Below the pieces are notes generated by a model. That model searched no databases and was not told the origin of the DNA. It saw only the letters and a program-made list of their open reading frames with translations. From CAISIP01 sp031403955 (GTDB lineage: Bacteria > Pseudomonadota > Gammaproteobacteria > Burkholderiales > Burkholderiaceae_C), in assembly GCA_031403955.1 (NCBI GenBank), contig JANNGR010000493.1, forward strand, positions 1 to 12,572: a stretch of 12,572 nucleotides of DNA. Direction: 5' to 3'. Shown here piece by piece: positions 1 through 7,199 of the stretch. The position numbers were made by a program, and so were the translations under genes. Position 1 is the first letter of the stretch. Each line of letters opens with the position of its first letter.

Positions 1-2
1 AC

Positions 3-140
3 GAAATGAAACCGATGGATTTTTTCGCCAGGCTAGGCGTAGACCCGCAGCCGCACTGGCAGTGCGGCAAGGGGCTGCAACGACGCATGGCGGAAAAAGC
101 CGCGGTTTCATGTAATGATTTTGGTGAAACGGACTACTAG
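3..140 (+). CDS. Possible C-terminal end of an unidentified gene, convergent with lpd
   Basis: A reading frame is open from the left edge and ends at TAG 138-140. It contains Met codons at 6 and 15; from the second it would encode 41 residues (MDFFARLGVD... ending ...GETDY). The stop interlocks with the stop of the lpd gene on the other strand (TAG at 139-137), so the two would converge and share bases. I do not recognise the peptide: it has two Cys, no clear domain and no visible membrane segment. A 138-base open frame in high-GC DNA can occur by chance, and there is no independent evidence of translation. If real, most of the gene lies left of the window. Confidence 0.2.
   Translation, partial: EMKPMDFFARLGVDPQPHWQCGKGLQRRMAEKAAVSCNDFGETDY
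50..68. repeat. Perfect 8-bp hairpin downstream of the operon
   Basis: GCCGCACT (50-57), loop GGC (58-60) and AGTGCGGC (61-68) form a perfect GC-rich stem about 70 nt beyond the lpd stop. It may mark or stabilise the 3' end of the operon mRNA. On the minus strand no T-run follows it, so it is not a canonical intrinsic terminator. Confidence 0.4.
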
Positions 141-1555
141 ACAGTCGCGCTGGCCCTTGGCGGCAAATGGATGGCCCCACCGTCATACGCGTCGTGGGCG
201 GCCTCCATCAGGGCTTCGGTCAGAGTGGGATGGGCGTGGATTGTCTCCATTAGCGCCGGCAAGGTCAGCTCCATCTGCACCGCCAGCGTCGCTTCCCCCA
301 ACAGGTTGGTCACATCGGGCCCGACCATGGCGATGCCCACTACCTGGTCGGTTTCGCCGTCGGCCATCACCTTGACGAAACCTTCGACGTGTCCGATAGA
401 GATCGCCTTGCCGCTGGCAGAGAAGGGAAACCGTCCGACCTTGAGTTTTGGGTACGCCAGCCGTCCCTCGGCCTCGGTGAGGCCTACCGCGGCGACCTCG
501 GGCGTGGTATAGACGGCGCGCGGAATTGCCCGCCCGGTCATGCTGGTCGGATGCCCCATTATGTCGGCGACGGCGCATTCGGCCTCGGCCGCCGCCTTGT
601 GGGCCAGCAACAGACCCCCACGCACATCTCCGACGGCATAGATTTGCGCTATGTTGGTGCGGCATCTGTCGTCGGTCACAATAGCGCCGGCGTGCACCGT
701 GATACCGACCTTCTCGAGTGCGAGTTCCGTCAGACGCGGCTTGCGACCGACCGCAACAAGCACCATATCCACCGAGACGTCGCGCGCTCCGGCGGAGGTT
801 GAAAAGTTCACCGACAGCTTTTCACCCACGCGCTGGATCGCCTGGACCGTGCCGCCGGTCACTATGTCGACGCCGTGCCGAGCGAGGCTGCTCTGCAGCA
901 CAGCGGCCACATCGACATCTTCCTCCGCTAACAGGCGTTCGAGTTTCTCGACCACTGTGACGTGCACGCGGAAATCGACGAATATCTGCGCGAATTCGAC
1001 ACCGATGACACCGCCGCCGACGATCAGTACCCGACTTGGGAGTGTCGTGATTGCCAGTGCGCCATCACTGGTCACCACGCCTTCGAGGTCGACGCCGGGT
1101 ATCGGGGGCATGACTGGTTCTGAGCCGCTGGCAATGATTACGACATCGGCCTTTAGCAACGCGCCAGTCTCACGGATGCGTATCGTTTTGGCATCCACAA
1201 ACTCACCGGTTCCCTGGACCAGCGTTATCCGGTTGCGGCGTACCAGAGTGTTGACACCCCGGACCAGTTGCTGCACGGCCTCATCCTTCTTGCTCATCAC
1301 TGCGCCGATGGCTACCGAAAGTGCGGCAGAATCCACCCCGAAATGGCCCAGCCTGCCGGCCTCTCGGAACATCTGGGCCTGGTGCAGAAGGCTCTTGGTA
1401 GGGATACATCCGACATTGAGGCAAGTGCCGCCCAGCGCGCCACTCTCAATCAGCGTCACATCAAGACCGTCACGCGCAGCGCGGATCGCCGCGGTGTAAC
1501 CACCGACGCCACCGCCGATCACAACCAGATGCCGTTTCTTGCCAGCCGTCGTCAT
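137..1555 (-). CDS. lpdA: Dihydrolipoyl dehydrogenase (E3 of a 2-oxoacid/acetoin dehydrogenase complex)
   Basis: Flavoprotein that reoxidises the dihydrolipoyl group of the E2 subunit and passes electrons through FAD and a redox disulfide to NAD+. Seen in the 472 residues: an FAD Rossmann motif (VVIGGGVGGY, 11-20); the redox pair C45/C50 in GGTCLNVGCIPTK; a second nucleotide-binding motif (VGGGVIGVEFA, 179-189); the YAVGDV FAD motif (306-311); and the dimer-interface HPTLTE (442-447) with the catalytic His-Glu. The length is normal for the family. I start at ATG 1555-1553 because it overlaps the upstream MaoC stop as ATGA, as at other junctions here. An in-frame ATG at 1570 would add five residues. 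It is the last operon gene and completes an E1-E2-E3 set. It lacks the N-terminal lipoyl domain found on some acetoin E3 proteins. The enzyme class is near certain. Confidence 0.95.
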   Translation of the reverse strand: MTTAGKKRHLVVIGGGVGGYTAAIRAARDGLDVTLIESGALGGTCLNVGCIPTKSLLHQAQMFREAGRLGHFGVDSAALSVAIGAVMSKKDEAVQQLVRGVNTLVRRNRITLVQGTGEFVDAKTIRIRETGALLKADVVIIASGSEPVMPPIPGVDLEGVVTSDGALAITTLPSRVLIVGGGVIGVEFAQIFVDFRVHVTVVEKLERLLAEEDVDVAAVLQSSLARHGVDIVTGGTVQAIQRVGEKLSVNFSTSAGARDVSVDMVLVAVGRKPRLTELALEKVGITVHAGAIVTDDRCRTNIAQIYAVGDVRGGLLLAHKAAAEAECAVADIMGHPTSMTGRAIPRAVYTTPEVAAVGLTEAEGRLAYPKLKVGRFPFSASGKAISIGHVEGFVKVMADGETDQVVGIAMVGPDVTNLLGEATLAVQMELTLPALMETIHAHPTLTEALMEAAHDAYDGGAIHLPPRASATV

Positions 1556-1971
1556 AACATCAGGTCGCATTCGCCGTCGATGACCCGTTCGCCACGCTGG
1601 TTGACGCAGACAAAGGAAATCTGGACCGCGCTGCGTCCATCAATTAGTTTTTCAGCAGCCACCTGAGCCTCCGAACGAATGACATCGCCGGGCCGCGACG
1701 GGGCGCGGTAACGCAGGCGAATCGCCGTTTGCGGCGGCAGCGTTTCGGCTCCGCTCCAGCGCAGGATGGCCTGGAACACCGGCTCCATCGGTATGCAGCC
1801 ATGGGCAATCGTTCCACCAAATACCGACGCAGCGGCGACCCGGGTATCCACATGAATTGGATTGAAGTCACCCGAGATCGCTGCATAAGCGTCGATTAAC
1901 TCCTGGGAAATGCTGATCTCGCAGGCCGGCAACTTCTCTCCTGCGCGGTCCGTGGTCGGGGGACTTGTCAT
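1552..1971 (-). CDS. MaoC-type (R)-specific enoyl-CoA hydratase, catalytic subunit
   Basis: Small single-hotdog protein of 139 residues that probably adds water to a 2-enoyl-CoA. It carries the hydratase-2 signature: YAAISGDFNPIHVD, with the Asp and His that form the catalytic dyad, followed by the glycine-rich FGGTIAHG segment. It begins at ATG 1971-1969, which overlaps the TGA of the preceding small MaoC gene as ATGA. A start ten codons further upstream (2001) would overlap that gene by 34 nt and is less likely. Its own stop overlaps the lpd start in the same way. Two adjacent short MaoC genes, only this one with the signature, suggest a heteromeric hydratase like the ChsH1-ChsH2 type of steroid degradation (inference). 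The fold and class are secure; the substrate is unknown. Confidence 0.88.
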   Translation of the reverse strand: MTSPPTTDRAGEKLPACEISISQELIDAYAAISGDFNPIHVDTRVAAASVFGGTIAHGCIPMEPVFQAILRWSGAETLPPQTAIRLRYRAPSRPGDVIRSEAQVAAEKLIDGRSAVQISFVCVNQRGERVIDGECDLML

Positions 1972-2366
1972 GGCACGATCACCGTGATGCAGACCGAACA
2001 AACCATCTCGCTGGCCTGGTTATGGGTACGCATTTCGTATTTCATGAACTTGCGGTTCTTGCGCTCGAATTTTTCGATGATACGGAACTGCGTAACCAAG
2101 CGATCACCCACGCGCGCCGGCACGCCAAACGTATCGTCATCTCCCATGCGGATGGCTCCGGGCGGAAAGATGGCGTGTTCCCAGCCCAGCCTCAATCCGT
2201 AGGTCAGCCCCATGCTGGGTGGCGTGACCGGTGTCTGGCCTGGTGGTGTCGCCGGGTAACCCATTAGCCGGCGAAATTGCTCCACATCAGCGGCGCTGAC
2301 AGTGCAGGCCCCCTCGCACAACACCTGGTCAAGGCGCGCGGTGTCGTAGTCGAAATCCGGGTTCAT
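1968..2366 (-). CDS. MaoC-like / FAS1-type dehydratase-domain protein, probable non-catalytic hydratase subunit
   Basis: A 132-residue protein resembling the N-terminal half of two-domain MaoC dehydratases. Visible hallmarks are a VTPPSMGLTYG stretch, then a DDTFGVPARVGDRLVTQFRI strand region and a KNRKFMKYEMRTHNQ segment near the C-terminus, as in hotdog proteins of this group. It lacks the G-D-x-N-P-x-H catalytic signature carried by the next gene. It probably pairs with that protein to make one active hydratase and shape the acyl pocket (inference from the split-MaoC family). The start lies 5 nt after the E2 stop, and the stop overlaps the next start as ATGA, so the two small subunits are likely made in step. 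No strong ribosome-binding site is visible. Confidence 0.82.
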   Translation of the reverse strand: MNPDFDYDTARLDQVLCEGACTVSAADVEQFRRLMGYPATPPGQTPVTPPSMGLTYGLRLGWEHAIFPPGAIRMGDDDTFGVPARVGDRLVTQFRIIEKFERKNRKFMKYEMRTHNQASEMVCSVCITVIVP

Positions 2367-2371
2367 GCGGT

Positions 2372-3625
2372 TTACCGCAGCCGCGCGAGGAACTGCGCCG
2401 GCTGCTCCAGAAGTGCCTTGAATCGCGACCGGAACTCACCGGCCACCGAGCCATCGATAAGGCAGTGGTCAAAGGTCATGCTGATGGCCATCATGGGCCG
2501 GATGACGATCTGCTTGTCGCGCACCACGGGTTCATCGACGATTTGTCCGATGCCCAGCAGCGCGGACTGCGGTGCATTCAGGATCGGCGTTTCAAAGTCG
2601 CCACCGTAGCTGCCGAAATTGCTGACCGTAAACGTGCCGCCTTCCACATCGTCGCGCGTGAGTTTGCCCGCGCGGGCCTTGGTGATCAGTGCCTGCCGCG
2701 CCAGCGACAGCTCGACCAGGGTCAGCCGGTCCACGTTGCGGATGACGGGAACGATCAGTCCGCCATCGACCGCCACGGCGAGCCCGATGTTGACCTCGCT
2801 CCAGGTCACGATGTCGGTGCCGTCGATAAATGCATTGACCTCGGGCATGCCGGCCAGCACGGTGGCGGCCGCCTTCAGCACGATGTCGGTGAAGGTGATA
2901 CGTGCGCCGAGCTGACTCTCCGCCGCCACCAGCGACTCACGCAACTTGACCACTTCCGCCATGTCGACGCGGCCAAAACCGGTCATCTGGGCTTTGGTGG
3001 ACATACTGTGCATCATGCGCTGGGCGATCGCCTTGCGCATGCCCGACATCGGGGCGCGGCTGGCAAATGCCGGTGGCGTCGGCAGTACTACCGGGCTGAC
3101 CATTGCGGGCCGGCGATCGACGGGGGCGCGCTCGGCTGCCAGGACGTCGCGCTTGAGAATCACGCCGCCAGGCCCCGAACCGGCAATCGACGTCAGATCC
3201 AGGTTCTGTGCCTTGGCAAGTTGTCGCGCGACCGGAGAGGCCATCAGGCGCTGGCCCGCCGGGCCGGTGCCGGCATAGAGCGTGGCCGGGTGCAGCGCAG
3301 GCGAGGGTGTTGGGGCTGGCGCGGATGCCTGCACCGGCTGGGCTGCCACCGGGGCGGCGCCAGCGCGCGACACGGCGAGCGCGGCATTGGCGTTCGGGTG
3401 CAGGTAACCTGCCAGGCCGCCGACCGGGAGTATGTCGCCAATCTGCGCGACGCGCTGCAGAAAGCCGTCATGTTCCGCTTCCACGTCGAACATGATCTTG
3501 TCGGTCTCGATGGTGATAACGGTGTCGCCCTTGGCAACCCGCGCGCCATCCGCGTGACCCCATTCGATGACCGTCGCCTCCTCCATCGTGAGGCCGAGTT
3601 TGGGGATCGAAATGGCGTGTGTCAT
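2372..3625 (-). CDS. Dihydrolipoamide acyltransferase (E2) of a 2-oxoacid/acetoin dehydrogenase complex
   Basis: Core subunit that receives the acyl group from E1 on a swinging lipoyl arm and hands it to CoA. Domains in the 417 residues: one lipoyl domain (about 1-80) with the lipoylated Lys at 43 in ETDK; an Ala/Pro-rich linker (about 86-125); a peripheral-subunit-binding domain (about 128-163, with SPVARQLA and GSGPGG); a second linker; and a catalytic chloramphenicol-acetyltransferase-like domain (about 190-417) with the active-site H387-C-L-I-D391-G392 motif. A single lipoyl domain is typical of acetoin, branched-chain and oxoglutarate E2s. Its ATG overlaps the E1 beta stop as ATGA. The complete set of active residues argues for a working enzyme. 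Substrate (acetoin-like, branched 2-oxoacid or other) cannot be read from sequence alone. Confidence 0.93.
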   Translation of the reverse strand: MTHAISIPKLGLTMEEATVIEWGHADGARVAKGDTVITIETDKIMFDVEAEHDGFLQRVAQIGDILPVGGLAGYLHPNANAALAVSRAGAAPVAAQPVQASAPAPTPSPALHPATLYAGTGPAGQRLMASPVARQLAKAQNLDLTSIAGSGPGGVILKRDVLAAERAPVDRRPAMVSPVVLPTPPAFASRAPMSGMRKAIAQRMMHSMSTKAQMTGFGRVDMAEVVKLRESLVAAESQLGARITFTDIVLKAAATVLAGMPEVNAFIDGTDIVTWSEVNIGLAVAVDGGLIVPVIRNVDRLTLVELSLARQALITKARAGKLTRDDVEGGTFTVSNFGSYGGDFETPILNAPQSALLGIGQIVDEPVVRDKQIVIRPMMAISMTFDHCLIDGSVAGEFRSRFKALLEQPAQFLARLR

Positions 3626-4599
3626 GCCAGCATCTCGCGCACATTGGCGGCGATCCGGATGGCGTCGGGATGCAGGAATTTTTCGAAGCCTTTCCCGAAC
3701 GGCTGGGGTGTGAAGGGAGGCGTCAGACGCCTGACCGGCAGGTCGAGGTGGTAGAAAGCCCGCTCCATGATTTCGGCGGCGACTTCCGAGCCAAAGCCAA
3801 AAGGCTTGTGCGCCGATGTCACCACCAGTGCGCGGTTGGTCTTGCGAACCGACTCGGCAATGGTGTCCATGTCCAGCGGGCTGATGGTGCGCGGATCGAT
3901 TACCTCGATCTCGATGCCCTCAGCCGCCAATACACTGGCAGCCTCCAGCGATTTCTGCACCATTAGCCCGGTTGCGATTATGGTGACGTCGCTGCCGGCA
4001 CGCTTGATGTCGGCCTTGCCGATCGGAATCAGCAGTTCCTCGGCATCGTCGATCTCTTCCTTCATTTTGTGCAGCGCCAGGTGCTCGATGAATATCACCG
4101 GGTTGTTGTCGCGAATGGCCGACTTGAGCAAGCCCTTTGCATCCCGCGGCGTGGACGGCATCACCACTTTCAGCCCGGGGATATGGCCGACCCAGGACTC
4201 CAGCATCTGCGAATGGTGCGGGCCAATGCCCATCTCCACCGCGACACTGGTGCGTATCACCATCGGCATCTTGAACACGCCGTTGTAAAGATAGTGCATC
4301 TTGGCGGCCTGGTTCGCGATCTGGTCCAGGCACAAGCCGAAGAAGTCCATGAACATGATTTCGACCACCGGACGCTTGCCGGTCATGGCGGCGCCGACGG
4401 CCAGTCCAACAATGATTTCCTCGCTGATGGGGGTGTCGCGCACCCGCAGCGGCCCGAACGCCTTGTGCAAGCCGCGCGAGGCGCCAAATGCGCCGCCGGC
4501 GGCAGCCACGTCTTCGCCGATCAGGAATACATCTTTGTCGCGCTCCATCTCTTCGCGCATCGCATCGACGATTGCCCAGCAATAGGTTTTGCTTGTCAT
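3622..4599 (-). CDS. TPP-dependent 2-oxoacid/acetoin dehydrogenase E1, beta subunit
   Basis: Beta subunit of the alpha2-beta2 thiamine-diphosphate decarboxylase/cleavage enzyme. In the 325 residues I see the N-terminal LIGEDV (26-31), the TPISEE segment (56-61) whose Glu activates the cofactor aminopyrimidine in this family, GPHHSQ (127-131) with the active-site His region, and the C-terminal transketolase-like domain with IDPRTISPLD (234-243). I start at ATG 4599-4597, 13 nt after the E1 alpha stop, with a weak GAGA element upstream. The longer in-frame start at 4641 would overlap E1 alpha and add 14 residues that do not look like this family. The closing stretch around GKGFEKFLHP differs somewhat from the usual pyruvate dehydrogenase end. 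The order E1 alpha, E1 beta, E2 is the classic arrangement. Confidence 0.94.
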   Translation of the reverse strand: MTSKTYCWAIVDAMREEMERDKDVFLIGEDVAAAGGAFGASRGLHKAFGPLRVRDTPISEEIIVGLAVGAAMTGKRPVVEIMFMDFFGLCLDQIANQAAKMHYLYNGVFKMPMVIRTSVAVEMGIGPHHSQMLESWVGHIPGLKVVMPSTPRDAKGLLKSAIRDNNPVIFIEHLALHKMKEEIDDAEELLIPIGKADIKRAGSDVTIIATGLMVQKSLEAASVLAAEGIEIEVIDPRTISPLDMDTIAESVRKTNRALVVTSAHKPFGFGSEVAAEIMERAFYHLDLPVRRLTPPFTPQPFGKGFEKFLHPDAIRIAANVREMLA

Positions 4600-4612
4600 G
4601 TGGTTCTCATGG

Positions 4613-5626
4613 CTAGGGGGCGTAAACGTGGTCAAGCGCATCCGCCGGTACCGGGTCCGGACTGGCTAGCGCGAATTCGATTGCTTCGGTGATCTCGGCC
4701 GTCAATCCGGCTTCGACCGATGTCAGCTCGTCCGGACTGAATACGCCCGCCTGCAGCACGACGGCCCGAAACCGGCCCACCGGGTCGCGCGATTGCCATT
4801 GCGCCTCCTCTTCCCGGGTGCGGTATTTGCATGGATCGCCCTGGAAGTGACCGCCCCGGCGGTAGGTCTTTAGCTCGAGCAGCGTGGGCCCGTCACCGGC
4901 GCGCGCCCGCGCAACCGCGGCGCGTGCGGCGCCCAGCACCTCCAGCACATCGTTGGCGTCGACAACCACGCCCGGGATACCGTATCCAAGGGCGCGTTTG
5001 GCAATGTCGACTTCTTTCACTGTCTCGCGGAACGGCGTCATTTCCGCGTACAGGTTGTTCTCGCAAGCGAAAATCATTGGCAGATTCCATGCGGCGGCGA
5101 TATTCATGGTTTCGTGAAACGATCCCTGGTTGCTCGCGCCGTCGCCGAAAAAAGCCACGCTGACACGGTCGCTGCCTTCGAGCACGGCGGAGTAAGCGGC
5201 TCCCGCGGCGTAGGGTATGCCGCCGCCGACAATTCCGTTGCCACCCAGTATGCCCAGCGCCGGGTCCGCGGCGTGCATCTCGCCGCCGCGGCCGCCGCCG
5301 ATACCGGTCGCGCGGCCGAACATTTCGGCCATCATCGGCTTGAGGGCCATGCCCTTGGCCAGATAGTGCCCGCGCCCGCGGTGCGTGGTGACGACATAGT
5401 CATCTTGCCGCAGCGCGCAACAGACGCCCACCGCGCACGCTTCCTGACCCAGGTAGGAATGGATGTAGCCGGGAAACAGGTTCTTGGCGAAGATGGCGTT
5501 TAACTGCTCCTCGCACTGCCGAATGCGGTACATGCCGGTGTAGATTTCCCGGTACATGGAGACTGCGGGATCGGCCACGGCCGCGGTATGCGGGCTCTCA
5601 GTTTCAGCGGGTTTTTTGGGAGGCAT
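4613..5626 (-). CDS. TPP-dependent 2-oxoacid/acetoin dehydrogenase E1, alpha subunit
   Basis: Binds thiamine diphosphate and starts C-C cleavage, passing the acyl group to E2-lipoamide. Key features in 337 residues: LGQEA (59-63); the HRGRGH loop (82-87); the TPP/Mg motif opening with GDG (161-163) and closing with NN (190-191); and a YRRGGHFQGD loop (255-264) with the conserved His260. A GHFxGDxxxYR form of that loop is, as I recall the families, more like acetoin dehydrogenase AcoA than branched-chain E1 alpha, which is why I lean to an acetoin-type enzyme. The first about 22 residues are a charged, Pro/Ala-rich extension. The ATG (5626-5624) lies inside the end of the acyl-CoA synthetase gene (23-nt overlap), preceded by GGAAG and a run of seven A. 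E1 identity is sure; the subtype is moderately so. Confidence 0.93.
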   Translation of the reverse strand: MPPKKPAETESPHTAAVADPAVSMYREIYTGMYRIRQCEEQLNAIFAKNLFPGYIHSYLGQEACAVGVCCALRQDDYVVTTHRGRGHYLAKGMALKPMMAEMFGRATGIGGGRGGEMHAADPALGILGGNGIVGGGIPYAAGAAYSAVLEGSDRVSVAFFGDGASNQGSFHETMNIAAAWNLPMIFACENNLYAEMTPFRETVKEVDIAKRALGYGIPGVVVDANDVLEVLGAARAAVARARAGDGPTLLELKTYRRGGHFQGDPCKYRTREEEAQWQSRDPVGRFRAVVLQAGVFSPDELTSVEAGLTAEITEAIEFALASPDPVPADALDHVYAP

Positions 5627-7172
5627 TTTTTTCTTCCATCTTCAGGACGTATTTCATGATCTTGCCGATGCTGGTATGCGGCAATGAAGGGCGAAACTCG
5701 CAAAACGACGGCACCTTGAACTTGGCCAGGTGGCGGGCGCACCATTCACGGACCTCTTCTTGCGTCATGGTTTCACCCGGCCGCAGAACCACAAAGGCCT
5801 TGATCGCCTCGTCACGCAAAGGATCGGGCACCGATATGACGGCCGACTCGAAGATCTTCGGATGCTCGTTGAGTACCCGCTCCACCTCAGTGGCGGCGAT
5901 GTTTTCGCCGGCGCGCTTGATGACGTCCTTGGAACGGTCGAAAAAATAGAAATAACCGTCACTGTCGATCGAGCCGTTGTCGCCGGTATCGAACCAGCCG
6001 TCTCGCATGCAGGCATCGGTGGCCTGCTGGTTTTTGTAGTAACCGCTGAACATGGCCCCGCCACGCACCAGGATGCGGCCAACCTGGTCCACCGGCAAGT
6101 CCGCATAAGACTCGTCCACCACCCGCAGTTGCCGGCCGAGCGTCGGCAGGCCGATGCAATGGCGCTTCGTCGTTCCATGTATGACCGGGTTGGACGAGCA
6201 GATGCCTAGCGTCTCGGACAGGCCGTAACCCTCAATCAACTGCACGCCGAAGCGGCTCTCGAACTGCTCCCACTCTTCATCGGTGGTGGGTAGCGCGTAA
6301 AACGAAAAGCGCATCTGATGTTCGGCATCGTCTGGCCGCGGCGGCTGGGCCAGCATGGTGCGCAGAAGCATCGGCACGATGCTCATCAGCGTGCAACGAT
6401 GCCGGCGCACCTGGTCCCAGTATTTGGTCGCGCTGTACACCTCCAGCAACACGATGGTTCCGCCGACGGTGAGCGCCGGCAGGACGCCGACATACTGTCC
6501 GTTAACGTGAAACAGCGGCAACACCACGCACGAACGATCGGCCGGTGTCATGCCGAAAAGCATGGCCACCGAAATACCCTGGATCAGGGTGCTCTTGTGG
6601 CTGATGACGACACCCTTTGGCCGCGAAGTGGTTCCCGAGGTGTAGACAATCTGCGCCGGCGCATCGGGGGCCACCCGCACCACCTGGACCGTCGCCGGCT
6701 GGCTGGCGAGGATGTCCGGAAAACACCGAAAGTCGCCGGTCGCCGCGCCGGCACGGGTCGATACCTTCACCCGCACACCCGGGCAAGACGCCGCGACCGC
6801 GTTGAACAGCGGCAGGAACTTGGGCTCGCCGATGAAGCCAACGCTGTCTGAGTTGTTCAACAGGTATTGCAGTTCATCCGCGGCATACAACACGTTAACG
6901 GGCACCATGACGGCTCCCGCCTGATTGATGGCAAACCAGGAAATCAGGAATTCCGGGCTGGTGGTCACCATCAGCGCAACCGTCTGACCGGCCAACACGC
7001 CATCGGCAATCAAGGCATTCGCGAGCCGGTTGACGCATTCGCCAAACGCGCCATAGGTCAACGACGTGACCTGGCCATCGGCATCCTCGAACACGATGAA
7101 TTCCTTGTCGCGGTGCAGGCGCATTTTCTCCTGCAGCAAGTCAGGAACGGTCTTGTTTCCCGAAACTTCCAT
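5604..7172 (-). CDS. AMP-forming acyl-CoA synthetase (CaiC-like class)
   Basis: Activates a free carboxylic acid to its CoA thioester with ATP through an acyl-adenylate. The 522 residues carry all core motifs of the adenylate-forming family: the P-loop YTSGTTSRPKG (177-187), YGLSE (316-320), GWFDTGD (392-398), the hinge DRSKDVIKRAGENI (412-425), and the C-terminal catalytic Lys504 in SIGK. Overall it looks most like carnitine/crotonobetaine-CoA ligase (CaiC) and medium-chain ligases rather than acetyl-CoA synthetase, but substrate cannot be assigned. It follows the acyl-CoA dehydrogenase by 27 nt, with a good GAGGAG (7187-7182) nine bases before ATG. The 3' end overlaps E1 alpha. Position as the second gene suggests the pathway substrate enters as a free acid. 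Confidence 0.93.
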   Translation of the reverse strand: MEVSGNKTVPDLLQEKMRLHRDKEFIVFEDADGQVTSLTYGAFGECVNRLANALIADGVLAGQTVALMVTTSPEFLISWFAINQAGAVMVPVNVLYAADELQYLLNNSDSVGFIGEPKFLPLFNAVAASCPGVRVKVSTRAGAATGDFRCFPDILASQPATVQVVRVAPDAPAQIVYTSGTTSRPKGVVISHKSTLIQGISVAMLFGMTPADRSCVVLPLFHVNGQYVGVLPALTVGGTIVLLEVYSATKYWDQVRRHRCTLMSIVPMLLRTMLAQPPRPDDAEHQMRFSFYALPTTDEEWEQFESRFGVQLIEGYGLSETLGICSSNPVIHGTTKRHCIGLPTLGRQLRVVDESYADLPVDQVGRILVRGGAMFSGYYKNQQATDACMRDGWFDTGDNGSIDSDGYFYFFDRSKDVIKRAGENIAATEVERVLNEHPKIFESAVISVPDPLRDEAIKAFVVLRPGETMTQEEVREWCARHLAKFKVPSFCEFRPSLPHTSIGKIMKYVLKMEEKNASQKTR

Positions 7173-7199
7173 TCAGTTGGTCTCCTCGCGGTTGAATCG

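Noticed and set aside
50..68. Intrinsic terminator for the operon
   Set aside because: The hairpin is perfect, but no T-run follows on the minus strand.
651..1499. 282-codon open frame on the plus strand opposite lpd
   Set aside because: Antisense to the clearly conserved lpd; Ser/Thr/Arg-rich with no domain.
2465..3754. 429-codon open frame on the plus strand opposite E2/E1 beta
   Set aside because: It lies entirely antisense to well-supported genes, has low-complexity His/Arg/Gly-rich content, and resembles no known protein. Such shadows are common in high-GC DNA.
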